Positions 8,058 to 17,385 are shown, counted from the stretch's first letter. The stretch: 64,000 nt of DNA from Campylobacter_A concisus_Y (GCF_902460415.1 NZ_CABPTY010000001.1:471034-535033), one strand, 5' to 3'. Made by a program: numbers and translations. The notes: generated by a model from the sequence alone, not told the origin.

Positions 8058-9041
8058 TTGAAGATTTTAGTAACAGGTGGAGCTGGATATATCGGCAGCC
8101 ACGTAGTAAAAGCACTTTTAAAGCAAGGCAAAGATGAGATAACCATCATCGACAATCTCTGCAAGGGCTCACAAAAAGCACTTGAGGCACTTCAAAAGAT
8201 AGGAAATTTTAAATTTATAAATGCAAATTTAGAGGATGATTTGAGCGAAATTTTTGCAAATGGTAAATTTGATGCGATCATTCATTTTGCAGCGTTTATC
8301 GAGGTCTTTGAGAGTATGAGCGAACCGCTAAAATACTATCTAAACAACACCGCAAACGTCGCAGGGGTGCTAAGATACGCAAAAACTTACAATGTAAATA
8401 AATTTATATTTAGCTCAACTGCTGCAGTTTATGGCGAGCCAGACGTGGCAGAAGTTAGCGAAACAACGCCTACAAACCCGATAAATCCATACGGCAGAAG
8501 CAAGCTCATGAGCGAGCAGATCATCAAAGACTATGCCGCTTCAAATGAAAATTTTAAATTTGCGATTTTGCGCTATTTTAACGTCGCAGGCGCAGACGAG
8601 GAGGGGCTTATCGGTCAAAACTATCCAAATGCCACGCACCTTATCAAAGTAGCCGTGCAAACAGCACTTGGCAAGCGTGAGAGCATGGGTATCTTTGGCG
8701 ATGATTATGCGACAAAAGATGGCACATGCGTAAGAGACTACATCCACGTTAGCGACCTAGCAGACGCCCACATCAGCGCACTTGATTACATCAGCCAAAA
8801 TGGTAGCGAAACTTTTAATGTGGGATATGGCAGGGGGTTTAGCGTAAAAGAGGTCATCGAGACCGCAAAAAAAGTAAGCGGAGTAAATTTTAAAGTGCTA
8901 AATGCGCCAAGAAGGGACGGCGACCCAGCTATCCTCATCTCAAACGCAAGTAAACTGCGCTCACTAACTAGCTGGAAGCCAAAAAGAGACGATCTAGCGC
9001 TCATCATAAAAACCGCCCTTGAGTGGGAAAAGAGAATTTAA
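8058..9041 (+). CDS. galE: UDP-glucose/UDP-GlcNAc 4-epimerase
   Basis: About 327 aa extended SDR. GGAGYIG (residues 7-13) binds NAD; SSTAAVYG and YGRSK carry the catalytic Ser and Tyr/Lys. It interconverts UDP-Glc/UDP-Gal. In C. jejuni the homologue at the edge of the pgl cluster (Gne) also makes UDP-GalNAc for N-glycan and LOS synthesis, and the same role is likely here. ATG at 8043 would add five residues, but AAAGG at 8046-8050 is spaced for the TTG at 8058, giving the canonical MKILVTGG start. First gene of the long glycan cluster; ugd follows after 8 bases. Confidence 0.88.
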   Translation: MKILVTGGAGYIGSHVVKALLKQGKDEITIIDNLCKGSQKALEALQKIGNFKFINANLEDDLSEIFANGKFDAIIHFAAFIEVFESMSEPLKYYLNNTANVAGVLRYAKTYNVNKFIFSSTAAVYGEPDVAEVSETTPTNPINPYGRSKLMSEQIIKDYAASNENFKFAILRYFNVAGADEEGLIGQNYPNATHLIKVAVQTALGKRESMGIFGDDYATKDGTCVRDYIHVSDLADAHISALDYISQNGSETFNVGYGRGFSVKEVIETAKKVSGVNFKVLNAPRRDGDPAILISNASKLRSLTSWKPKRDDLALIIKTALEWEKRI

Positions 9042-9049
9042 GGGAAAAC

Positions 9050-10372
9050 ATGAAAATAGCTGTAATTGGAACTGGATATGTTGGGCTAGTAAGTGGTGCA
9101 TGTTTTGCCAAAATGGGCAACAGCGTGATCTGCGTCGATGTTGATAGCAAAAAGATCGAGGCGCTAAAAAACGGCGTCGTGCCTATATATGAGCCAGGGC
9201 TTGCTGATATCGTGAGCGACTGCTACAAAAATGGCTCACTTAAATTTAGCACGCAGATAACTGAGGCGCTAGAGCATGCAGATGTGCTATTTATAGCAGT
9301 TGGCACGCCTATGGGCGCTGATGGGCAGGCGGATTTAAAATACGTCTTATCAGTTGCAAAATCTATCGGAGAAAATTTAAGCAAACCACTAATAGTTGTT
9401 GATAAATCAACCGTTCCAGTGGGCACTGGAGCTAAGGTGCATGAGGTGATCGAGGCTGAGCTTAAAAATAGAAATGCAAAGGTTAAATTTGAAGTCGTCT
9501 CAAACCCAGAGTTTTTAAAAGAGGGTGCGGCGGTTGAGGACTTTTTAAAGCCAGACCGCGTAGTTATCGGGGCTAGTAGCGAGTGGGGCTTTAGCGTGAT
9601 GAGAGAGCTTTATGAGCCATTTATGAAAAATCACGACAGGCTTATCTGTATGGACGTAAAGTCAGCCGAGATGACAAAATATGCTGCAAATTCGATGCTA
9701 GCAACCAAAATAAGCTTTATAAACGAGATAGCAAATATCTGCGAACGTGTGGGAGCAGACGTAAATTTAGTAAGAAAAGGGATCGGTAGCGACTCAAGGA
9801 TCGGATATAGCTTCATCTATCCAGGCTGCGGATATGGCGGCAGCTGCTTTCCAAAAGACGTCGAGGCACTCATCTACACAGCTAGACAAAATGGCTTTGA
9901 GCCAGAGCTTTTAAATGCGGTTGAGTCAAGGAATAAGGCTCAAAAAAGAGTGCTGTTTGATAAAATTTATAACTTCTTTGGCGGCGATCTAAATGGCAAG
10001 ACGATTGCGCTTTGGGGGCTTGCGTTTAAGCCAAACACAGACGATATGCGCGAGGCTAGCTCGCTAACTTTGATAAAACTTTTAGACGAAGCTGGCGCAA
10101 AAGTGGTGGCGTATGATCCAAAATCAAGCGAAGAAGCTAAAAAATATATGCCAAATTTAGATATAAAATACGCTAAAAACAAATATGACGCGCTTGATAA
10201 TGCCGATGCTATGGTGCTTGTAACCGAGTGGAGCGAGTTTAGATCGCCTGATTTTATGGAGATTAAAGAGAGGCTAAAAAATGCCGTCATATTTGACGGA
10301 CGAAATCAATATAACGCTAAAGCTTTAGCCGAGCATGGATTTAAGTATTTTCAAATAGGAGTAAAGGTATGA
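9050..10372 (+). CDS. ugd: UDP-glucose 6-dehydrogenase
   Basis: About 440 aa. It oxidises UDP-glucose to UDP-glucuronate with two NAD. The Rossmann motif GTGYVGLVSG (7-16), the central dimer helix and the active-site CGYGGSCFPKD (catalytic Cys near residue 266) are all present. ATG at 9050 follows AAGGGA; an upstream in-frame GTG at 9023 lies inside galE and is less likely. The UDP-GlcA product is the substrate of the epimerase gene at 4393. The stop overlaps the ecotin-like ATG by four bases (ATGA), so translation is coupled. Confidence 0.93.
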   Translation: MKIAVIGTGYVGLVSGACFAKMGNSVICVDVDSKKIEALKNGVVPIYEPGLADIVSDCYKNGSLKFSTQITEALEHADVLFIAVGTPMGADGQADLKYVLSVAKSIGENLSKPLIVVDKSTVPVGTGAKVHEVIEAELKNRNAKVKFEVVSNPEFLKEGAAVEDFLKPDRVVIGASSEWGFSVMRELYEPFMKNHDRLICMDVKSAEMTKYAANSMLATKISFINEIANICERVGADVNLVRKGIGSDSRIGYSFIYPGCGYGGSCFPKDVEALIYTARQNGFEPELLNAVESRNKAQKRVLFDKIYNFFGGDLNGKTIALWGLAFKPNTDDMREASSLTLIKLLDEAGAKVVAYDPKSSEEAKKYMPNLDIKYAKNKYDALDNADAMVLVTEWSEFRSPDFMEIKERLKNAVIFDGRNQYNAKALAEHGFKYFQIGVKV

Positions 10373-10809
10373 GAAAATTTTTACTTTTTATCGTGGCTTT
10401 CGCGCTTCCTTTTGCACTTTTGGCAGGCGAAAACGCACCAAAAACCGAGGAAAATATTTTTGAGCTACCTATCTCAAAGATGCCGCCTGATTATTTTAAA
10501 TACGAAGTCGCATTTTTTAAAGAGATAGAAATCGACTGCAACTTCGCCTTTTTGCTCGGCGGAAAGCTTGAACAAAAAGAGGACGCGCGCGGGATTTATT
10601 ACGAATTTAGCGGCGGTGACGAGCTAGAGCAAACGATGTGGCTTTGCAAGGACGGAGAGAAAAAGAGGCGGGTTTATTATGAATTTACTAAAATTTTACC
10701 AGGCGTTAGCCCTATTAGAATCATAACTCCAAAAGGTGTAAGTGCGGAAATAAGAATGTATGAACGCGTAAAAAAGATAGAAGCAAAAAAGAAAGGAAAA
10801 AGTAAATGA
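10369..10809 (+). CDS. eco: Ecotin-like periplasmic serine protease inhibitor
   Basis: 146 aa with a signal peptide (residues 1-19, LLFIVAFALPFALLAG). The mature part follows ecotin: EIEIDCNFAFLLGGKLEQK corresponds to ecotin EVDCNLHRLGGKLENK, and TMWLCKDGEKKRRV corresponds to the reactive loop STMMACPDGKKEKKF. Both disulfide cysteines are kept (C57 and C93), and the P1 Met is kept (M90), with Trp at P1'. Ecotin is a dimeric inhibitor of trypsin-fold proteases, including neutrophil elastase. Unusually it sits between two sugar-nucleotide dehydrogenase genes with ATGA overlaps at both ends. The match is by eye from remembered E. coli ecotin. Confidence 0.8.
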   Translation: MRKFLLFIVAFALPFALLAGENAPKTEENIFELPISKMPPDYFKYEVAFFKEIEIDCNFAFLLGGKLEQKEDARGIYYEFSGGDELEQTMWLCKDGEKKRRVYYEFTKILPGVSPIRIITPKGVSAEIRMYERVKKIEAKKKGKSK

Positions 10810-12038
10810 AAATAGCAGTAGTAGGACTTGGATATGTTGGACTTCCACTAGCAGCAGCTTTTAGCGAAAAGTACGAAGTAGTAGGCTTTGATGTAAATGC
10901 AAAACGTATAGAAGAGCTTAAAAGTGGCTATGATAGAACGCTTGAACTTAGTAGCGAACAGATGAAAAAAGCGATCGATAATGGCATGAAATTTAGCCTA
11001 AATTTAGATGACATCAGAAGTTGCAACTTCTTTATAGTAACCGTCCCAACTCCGATAGATAAGAACAAGCGCCCTGATCTAACTCCAGTCGTAAAAGCAA
11101 CCGAGAGCGTGGCAAAAGTGCTTAAAAAAGGCGACATCGTTGTCTATGAAAGCACCGTTTATCCAGGCGTTACAGAAGAAATTTGCGTGCCACTTCTTGA
11201 AAAAAGTGGGCTTAAATTTAACAAAGACTTCTTCTGCGGCTACTCACCAGAGCGCATAAACCCGGGTGATAAAGAACACACAGTGACAAAGATCAAAAAA
11301 ATCACAAGTGGCTCAACCCCAGAGATCGCTGATAAGGTCGATGAAATTTATCGCTCAATCATCACAGCTGGCACTCATAAGGCCTCAAGTATCAAAGTAG
11401 CCGAGGCTGCAAAGGTCATTGAAAACACACAGCGTGATATAAACATCGCCTTTATAAACGAGCTTGCTATGCTTTTTGAAAAGCTTCATATCAACACTAT
11501 TGACGTACTTGAAGCTGCTGGTACGAAGTGGAATTTCTTAAATTTCCGCCCAGGTCTAGTTGGTGGTCACTGCATCGGCGTGGATCCATACTATCTAACT
11601 CATAAGGCTCAAGAGGTAGGTTACCATCCAGAGATGATCCTAGCAGGCCGCCGCATCAATGATGATATGGGTAGATACGCAGCTGATCAAGTGATAAAAC
11701 TAATGATAAGAAAAGGCGTGCTTATCAACAAAGCGCGCGTGCTTGTTCTTGGTATGACATTTAAAGAAAACTGCCCAGATATAAGAAATTCTCGCGTTAT
11801 AGACGTGGTTGATGAGCTAAAAGACTTTGGCTGCAAGGTCGATGTAACTGATCCTTGGGCTGATAGTGCTGAGGTAAAACACGAGTACGGCTTTGATCTA
11901 GTAAAAGAGTATAACCTAGATGACTACGACTGCATCGTGATTGCCGTAGCTCACAATGAGTTTAAAAAGCTAAATTTAAAAGGCCATTTAGTTTACGATA
12001 TAAAAAATATCTACCCAGAGGCTGACGCTAGGCTGTAA
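10806..12038 (+). CDS. UDP-N-acetylhexosamine 6-dehydrogenase-like (WbpO/TviB/WbpA family)
   Basis: 410 aa. GLGYVGLPLA (7-16) binds NAD. YESTVYPG, the long helix with EAAKVIENTQRDINIAFINE and the active-site GLVGGHCIGVDPYYL (Cys near residue 256) are characteristic of the subfamily that oxidises UDP-GalNAc or UDP-GlcNAc to the uronic acid, as distinct from Ugd (CGYGGSC). It is only distantly similar to the ugd two genes upstream. Substrate (GalNAc versus GlcNAc) cannot be fixed from sequence. The start overlaps the ecotin-like stop (ATGA). It supplies an aminouronic-acid donor, presumably for one of the cluster's glycosyltransferases. Confidence 0.85.
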   Translation: MKIAVVGLGYVGLPLAAAFSEKYEVVGFDVNAKRIEELKSGYDRTLELSSEQMKKAIDNGMKFSLNLDDIRSCNFFIVTVPTPIDKNKRPDLTPVVKATESVAKVLKKGDIVVYESTVYPGVTEEICVPLLEKSGLKFNKDFFCGYSPERINPGDKEHTVTKIKKITSGSTPEIADKVDEIYRSIITAGTHKASSIKVAEAAKVIENTQRDINIAFINELAMLFEKLHINTIDVLEAAGTKWNFLNFRPGLVGGHCIGVDPYYLTHKAQEVGYHPEMILAGRRINDDMGRYAADQVIKLMIRKGVLINKARVLVLGMTFKENCPDIRNSRVIDVVDELKDFGCKVDVTDPWADSAEVKHEYGFDLVKEYNLDDYDCIVIAVAHNEFKKLNLKGHLVYDIKNIYPEADARL

Positions 12039-12046
12039 GGAATTTA

Positions 12047-14173
12047 GTGCACAAAGTAAGCGTAAATTGTAAAATTTTACTTATATTTCTAGCTGCTTAT
12101 CTGTTTGGATTTGCGGCTAGGATGCTCTGGGTATTGTGGGCAAAGGATATGCCAGAGTTTTACTTTAATGGCGAATTTATGCTTACGACAAATGACGCAT
12201 ACTACTACGCAGAAGGTGCTAGAGATATGCTGGTTGGCTTTCATCAGCAAAATGACTTTAGCCCCTTTAATCACCCAATCTCAACAATAGTTTTTTATAT
12301 TTGCAAAATTTTTCCTTTTAAGATCGAAAGCGTAATGTTTTACATGAGCATCTTTTTAGCTCCTCTTATCGCACTTCCAGTTATTTTGATATCAAATGAG
12401 CTTAAGGCGCTAAAAGCTGGGGCTGTGGCAGCGTTTATGAGTGTTATCTTGCCAAGCTATCTTTCAAGGACATCGCCTGGATATTTTGATAGCGATATGT
12501 TAAATGTCACATTTGCGCTTTTTATCATCTATTTTTTGATCAGGCTTTTAAACACAAATGAACAAAAATTTATCGTTTTGCCTGGAGTCTTTGTATCGCT
12601 TTATCTTTGGTGGTATCAAAGCTCATATGCACTTATTTTAAGTATTTTCTTTATGTTTTTGCTATATACGCTAGTTTTTATGCGAGATAGATTGCAAAAT
12701 TATCAAGCGATATTTTTTATGTTTATAACCATCGTAAGCTCAAATGTTTTTACTAAAGATCCACTAATAGCAAATAAAATTTTGGTTTTTAATTTAGCAG
12801 TTATTGCTTTATTTTTCTCTCTTTTTTGCAAATATAAAAATTTACTCTCAGCTAGAAAATTAGCTATTTTTCTTACTTTAATGCTAGCTATTTTTATCTA
12901 TTTTGGTGGTTTTGATTTCGTTACTTCAAAGATGGGTATTTATGTTTTTAAAGGCAATGAAATTCTTAGCGATAAATTTCACTTTATAAATGAATATAAT
13001 TTCATCAGTGAAGTAAAAAGTGCTAGCCATTTGTATTTTATCTATTTCATGTCGGGAAATATTCTTATACTACTGGCGGCTATTATTGGATACTTGCTAC
13101 TTTGCTTTAAATTTCGTTTATTTTTACTTACTTTGCCAATGCTTGGACTTGGACTCCTTTCTTTCTTTGGTGGGGTTAGATTTGTTATGTACGTAACACC
13201 ACTTGTTGCACTTGGTTTTGGGTATTTTTTGCATTTTTTTTTAAATTTATTTGATCTTAGAAATTCTATTAAAAATTTATCATTTTTAGTTTTTGCCGTA
13301 GCCGCTCTTGCTATAAATTTAGATTTTGCTTATTCATATAAGCCAAACACTGTAGTTAGCCATGATGAAGCAGTAGCGCTTGATGGGCTCAAAAAGGTAG
13401 CAAAGCGCGATGATTATGTATTTTCATGGTGGGATTACGGGTATGCTATAAGGTATTTTGCTGATGTTATGACTTTAAACGATCCTGGTAGACAAGGTGG
13501 CGAAAATAATTATTTTGTTAGCCTTGCTTTGAGAAAAGATGAGACATTTTCGGCTAGACTTGCAAGAGTGGCAGTTGCGTATAATGACATCTCGCTTGAG
13601 CAAAATATAAGGCCAATAGATAAAATTTTAAAATACTACAACACAAGCGATATAAATACTTTTTTAAGTCAGCTTGAAAGTAAAAATTTTAATCCACCTG
13701 TGGCAAAGAAGGCGGTTTATTACTATCTTGTGCCAAATATGATTGACATCGCGCCAAATATCTTTAGATATAGCTATATCGATATTACAACTGGTAAAAG
13801 GCAAAAAGAGGATTTTTATCATGTTAGCGCATTAAATGGCGTTAGCGAAGCTGGTATTGACCTTGGAGATGGCTATACTTTGCCTACAAATGAGCAAAAA
13901 TTTATCATACATAACGGTGAGAAAATAGCTATAAAATCATTTTATAAGGTAAAAGGTGCCGGAAGAGATTTGCGAATAGATGAAAAAATCATAGATGAAA
14001 ACGCTAAAATTTATGTGGTTTTTTTAGAAGACTATGCACGGATATTGTTGCTTGATGAAAATGCTTTTAACTCATCTTTTGTGCAGCTTTTTATATTTGA
14101 GCGAGCTGATGAGCGATACTTTGAGCCATTTGTCATCTCAAGTGGCGTAAAAATTTATAGGTTGAAAATCTAA
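12047..14173 (+). CDS. pglB: Oligosaccharyltransferase, STT3/PglB type, copy 1
   Basis: 708 aa inner-membrane enzyme that transfers lipid-linked oligosaccharide to Asn. About 13 membrane helices precede a periplasmic domain. Catalytic and metal residues are present: D50 (TTNDAYYYAEGARD), D148xD150 (GYFDSDML), E322 in external loop 5, R378 (GGVRF) and WWDYG at 461-465; the MxxI motif is M565-I568. At the position equivalent to Arg331 of C. lari/C. jejuni PglB, which reads the acidic -2 residue of D/E-x-N-x-S/T, this copy has F334. It should therefore be active, but may use a relaxed sequon. GTG start with AGGAA upstream. It is followed immediately by a flippase gene, while PglB2 lies 6.4 kb downstream. 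Confidence 0.93.
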   Translation: MHKVSVNCKILLIFLAAYLFGFAARMLWVLWAKDMPEFYFNGEFMLTTNDAYYYAEGARDMLVGFHQQNDFSPFNHPISTIVFYICKIFPFKIESVMFYMSIFLAPLIALPVILISNELKALKAGAVAAFMSVILPSYLSRTSPGYFDSDMLNVTFALFIIYFLIRLLNTNEQKFIVLPGVFVSLYLWWYQSSYALILSIFFMFLLYTLVFMRDRLQNYQAIFFMFITIVSSNVFTKDPLIANKILVFNLAVIALFFSLFCKYKNLLSARKLAIFLTLMLAIFIYFGGFDFVTSKMGIYVFKGNEILSDKFHFINEYNFISEVKSASHLYFIYFMSGNILILLAAIIGYLLLCFKFRLFLLTLPMLGLGLLSFFGGVRFVMYVTPLVALGFGYFLHFFLNLFDLRNSIKNLSFLVFAVAALAINLDFAYSYKPNTVVSHDEAVALDGLKKVAKRDDYVFSWWDYGYAIRYFADVMTLNDPGRQGGENNYFVSLALRKDETFSARLARVAVAYNDISLEQNIRPIDKILKYYNTSDINTFLSQLESKNFNPPVAKKAVYYYLVPNMIDIAPNIFRYSYIDITTGKRQKEDFYHVSALNGVSEAGIDLGDGYTLPTNEQKFIIHNGEKIAIKSFYKVKGAGRDLRIDEKIIDENAKIYVVFLEDYARILLLDENAFNSSFVQLFIFERADERYFEPFVISSGVKIYRLKI

Positions 14174-15690
14174 TGCTAATCAATCTAATAAGCTCGATCG
14201 TCGTTTTTGTCGTATCAATGGGCATAAATTTCTTTCTTACGCCATTTATCTTAAAAAGTCTTGGCAATGAGGCTTTTGGCTTTGTAGGCCTTAGTAACGC
14301 CATCGTAAGCTACGCAGCAGTCGTGAGCGTGGCGATCAACTCGGTCAGCGGGCGCTTTGTCGCTCATGCGTGGCACAAAAAAGATCTAAGCCTTGCAAAC
14401 ACCTACTACTCATCAGTGCTTGTTGTAAATATCTTCTTTTGTGCCGTTGTCGTAGTGCTTAGCTCTGTTTTCATACTAAATTTGCAAAGCTTTTTAAACG
14501 TCCCTGAAAATTTACTCTTTGACGTGAGAATGACCCTTGTTTTTTACTTTATAAATTTCTGCGTTGGGCTATTTAACGGCGTTTTGACGGTTTGCGCTTT
14601 TGTGACAAACAAGCTCTATCTACTATCCATCAGAAATGCCATTTCAAGCGCGATCCTAGCAGCCCTCATCGTGGCGCTCTTTTTCTTTTTTAAACCATTT
14701 ATCTTATACATCGCCATCTCAGCGCTAGTTGCTAGCCTTTTTGTCTTTTTTAGCACCATTTTTATGTCAGCTCGCATCACGCCGGAGCTAAAATTTAGCC
14801 TTAGTAAATTTGACTTTTCTAAGATAAAAGAACTTTTAAACTCTGGCATTTGGAATAGCTTTAATGCGCTAAATCGCATACTTTTAACAGGCATGGATCT
14901 TTTTATCTGCAACATTTTCGTAAATGCAAATGCCACCGGCCTTCTTTCAGTCGCCAAGGCCGCTCCTATAATACTTGAGAGCTTTGTAGCGCAGCTTAGC
15001 GGTATCTTTGCACCAAAATTTGTCGAGCTTTACTCTAAAAATTTGATCACGGACCTAATAAAAGAGGCTAAATTTTCGATGAAGGTGATCGCCTTTGTGA
15101 TGAGCGCTCCAGCTGCATTTTTCGTCGTTTTTGGACTTGATTTTTATACGCTTTGGCTACCTTTTAAAAGTGCAGATGAGGTTAAATTTATCTACAACGT
15201 TTCGATGATCACGCTTGTGCCGATCGTATTTATAAGCTTTGTTTTTTCGCTTTTTAACCTTGATAGTGCTACAAACAAGCTTCGCCGCCCGGCCATTGCC
15301 AACACTATCCTTGGCGTTAGTACGATCATAGCGCAGATCGCGCTACTTAAATTTAGCGACTACGGCGTTTATGGCATCGTCATCGTCGCAGCCATTTTTT
15401 ATAGTATAAGAATTCTTGGCTTTGACCTTATAAATGCTGCTTTAAATTTAGAGGTGAAACTCACTATGTTTTATGGGGTTTATTTTAAAAATTTAGCCGT
15501 TTTTGCGCTCTGCTTGCTTGCGATGTTTGCCTGCAAGGACTTTGTGAGCTTAGATAACTGGCTAAAATTTGCTATCTTTGCTGCGATCTACGCCGGCGCA
15601 GCTTATGTTTTGGGATTTTTTTTGTTTTTTAATGCTTGCGAGCGAGGCATAGTCTGGCGTAAAATTTTAAAAAAATTTAAAAGGTCTTAA
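14173..15690 (+). CDS. Wzx-like polysaccharide flippase (MOP superfamily)
   Basis: 505 aa, almost entirely hydrophobic with about 12-14 membrane helices, starting MLINLISSIVVFVVSMGINFFLTPFIL. The pattern fits O-antigen/teichoic-acid flippases of the MATE/Wzx superfamily, which move undecaprenyl-diphosphate-linked glycans to the periplasmic face. The classical C. jejuni N-glycan flippase is the ABC transporter PglK (WlaB), and no ABC transporter gene is present in this window, so this protein is the local candidate for flipping. Its ATG overlaps the pglB1 stop by one base. The substrate is inferred from context. Confidence 0.8.
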   Translation: MLINLISSIVVFVVSMGINFFLTPFILKSLGNEAFGFVGLSNAIVSYAAVVSVAINSVSGRFVAHAWHKKDLSLANTYYSSVLVVNIFFCAVVVVLSSVFILNLQSFLNVPENLLFDVRMTLVFYFINFCVGLFNGVLTVCAFVTNKLYLLSIRNAISSAILAALIVALFFFFKPFILYIAISALVASLFVFFSTIFMSARITPELKFSLSKFDFSKIKELLNSGIWNSFNALNRILLTGMDLFICNIFVNANATGLLSVAKAAPIILESFVAQLSGIFAPKFVELYSKNLITDLIKEAKFSMKVIAFVMSAPAAFFVVFGLDFYTLWLPFKSADEVKFIYNVSMITLVPIVFISFVFSLFNLDSATNKLRRPAIANTILGVSTIIAQIALLKFSDYGVYGIVIVAAIFYSIRILGFDLINAALNLEVKLTMFYGVYFKNLAVFALCLLAMFACKDFVSLDNWLKFAIFAAIYAGAAYVLGFFLFFNACERGIVWRKILKKFKRS

Positions 15691-16452
15691 ATGAATGAAA
15701 TTTATCTGATCTCTTTGGCAAAAGACACCAAAAGGCGCGAGCTTTTGCAGCAGAAATTTAGCTCTTATGATAGCTTTAAACTAATAGACGCAATAGACGG
15801 CAGGGAGCTAAACGCAAGGGAGTACTATAAGATCATTTCGCCATCATTTAAAGCTTACGGCAAAGTTTTAAGCCCAGCAGAGGTTGGCTGTTCGCTCTCG
15901 CACGTAAAAGCTTACGAGGCATTTTTAGCAAGTGATGCAAAATTTGCACTCATCTTTGAAGATGATGTGATAGGGGGTGATAATGCCATAAAAGAGGCCT
16001 TTTTAGCAGCTAGCAAGATGCCTGAAAACAGCGTGCTAATATGTGGCATGCAAGATGGGCTGGAGGGCAGGTTTAGCGCCTTTGGCAAAAAGGTGGATAA
16101 TAGCTTAAGTAAACCACTTTGGCAGGTTTCAAAGCACTCATTTTCAAGCATTTATAGAGCAGGGGCTTATGTGCTAACTAAAAAAAGTGCTAAAAATTTG
16201 CTTGAAATTCATAAATGTGCGCTTTGCACGACTGATGTTTGGGACTATTTGCTTGGTGTTAATGATATGCAGATGTATTTTTGCGATCTCTTTTCGCATC
16301 CAACTGATCTAAGTGGCTCAAACATCGAAGGAGAACGCCTTGAGAGGGGATACAGGGCAAATTTAAAGGCCTACATCAAAACATTTAAATTTATATTTTT
16401 CTCAAGACTTGAGAAGCTTCAAGGCTATGAGAGAATTTTTAAAAGGGGCTAA
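15691..16452 (+). CDS. Glycosyltransferase family 25 protein
   Basis: 253 aa. It begins EIYLISLAKDTKRRELL, the GT25 signature (xxxINLxxxxxRR). LSPAEVGCSLSHVKAYEAF at about 50-70 and the metal-binding FEDDV at about 88-92 follow. GT25 enzymes add galactose or glucose to LOS/LPS and sometimes act on other glycans. It starts directly after the flippase stop with no gap. The acceptor could be LOS or the Pgl glycan; the sequence does not decide. Confidence 0.82.
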   Translation: MNEIYLISLAKDTKRRELLQQKFSSYDSFKLIDAIDGRELNAREYYKIISPSFKAYGKVLSPAEVGCSLSHVKAYEAFLASDAKFALIFEDDVIGGDNAIKEAFLAASKMPENSVLICGMQDGLEGRFSAFGKKVDNSLSKPLWQVSKHSFSSIYRAGAYVLTKKSAKNLLEIHKCALCTTDVWDYLLGVNDMQMYFCDLFSHPTDLSGSNIEGERLERGYRANLKAYIKTFKFIFFSRLEKLQGYERIFKRG

Positions 16453-17385
16453 ATGAGCGAGCCATTAATCAGCATCGTAACTGCAACCTACAAGCGCCCT
16501 GAGCTTTTAAAAAAGGCTTTAAAAAGCGCTCTATCTCAAAGCTATGAAAATTTAGAGATCATTGTTACAGATGACGGCGACGATAATAGTGCGAGTGAAA
16601 TTTGCAAGAGTTTTAACGACGCAAGGATCAAATTTGTAAAAAACACAACCCATAAAAAGAGTCCAAATGGCAATAAAAATAACGGCTTTGATAATGCAAC
16701 AGGCGAGTTTATCTGCTTGCTTGACGATGACGATGAGCTTTTACCAGAGGCGATTGCTGAGTGTTATGAAATTTTAAAAAGTGGCGAGTATTCGTGCGTT
16801 TTTGCTGATGCGATCTGTGAAAAAGATGGCGTGATGACTGAGGTGATGGCTGGCAGAAGCCCATATAAGCAAAGCGGAGCGATGAGTAAGGTTGATTATC
16901 ACTGTGGACGGATAAATGGCGAGTATTTTAAACTTTTTTCGCGTGAATTTATAGATGATTTTAGGTTCGATGAGAGCAGTTTTGGCGGTGAAAATGAGCT
17001 TTATATCCGCTTTTTTGAAAAAAATGTCTTCTATCTTAAAAAGCCACTTTACATCTACCGCATCGCAAGAAGCGACAGTGCGACTCTAAATGCCAGCAAG
17101 CACGCTCTAAATGTCGCAAACGCCTACATCAAAACGGCAAAAATGCACTATGATATCGCTATAAAAAATGAGCCAAAATTTCTAGCTATCCAGTATAAAA
17201 ACGCTGCTTACTACGCCAAAATAGCAGGTGAATATGGCTTGATGCTAAGCTGTATTTTTAAAAGCCTTAGCATTAAATTTAGCAAAGAGGCGTTTATTTT
17301 CTTACTACTTAGCCCACTTCCAAGTGGCATTTTACCGGCACTTTCAAAGCTACGTGTAAAGATCAAGCAAAGGTTTGGCGTATGA
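16453..17385 (+). CDS. Glycosyltransferase family 2 protein
   Basis: 310 aa, GT-A fold. The N-terminus ISIVTATYKRPELLKKALKSALSQSYENLEIIVTDDG and the DxD-like LLDDDDEL near residue 93 are standard GT2. In C. jejuni the cluster GT2 is PglI, which adds the branching glucose. This gene occupies a comparable position, but its C-terminal half does not let me equate it with PglI. It abuts the GT25 gene and overlaps the next GT4 gene by four bases. Confidence 0.83.
   Translation: MSEPLISIVTATYKRPELLKKALKSALSQSYENLEIIVTDDGDDNSASEICKSFNDARIKFVKNTTHKKSPNGNKNNGFDNATGEFICLLDDDDELLPEAIAECYEILKSGEYSCVFADAICEKDGVMTEVMAGRSPYKQSGAMSKVDYHCGRINGEYFKLFSREFIDDFRFDESSFGGENELYIRFFEKNVFYLKKPLYIYRIARSDSATLNASKHALNVANAYIKTAKMHYDIAIKNEPKFLAIQYKNAAYYAKIAGEYGLMLSCIFKSLSIKFSKEAFIFLLLSPLPSGILPALSKLRVKIKQRFGV

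Noticed and set aside
12105..12290. 61-aa plus-strand frame inside pglB1
   Set aside because: Alternative frame within the conserved STT3 N-terminal region; no initiation site.
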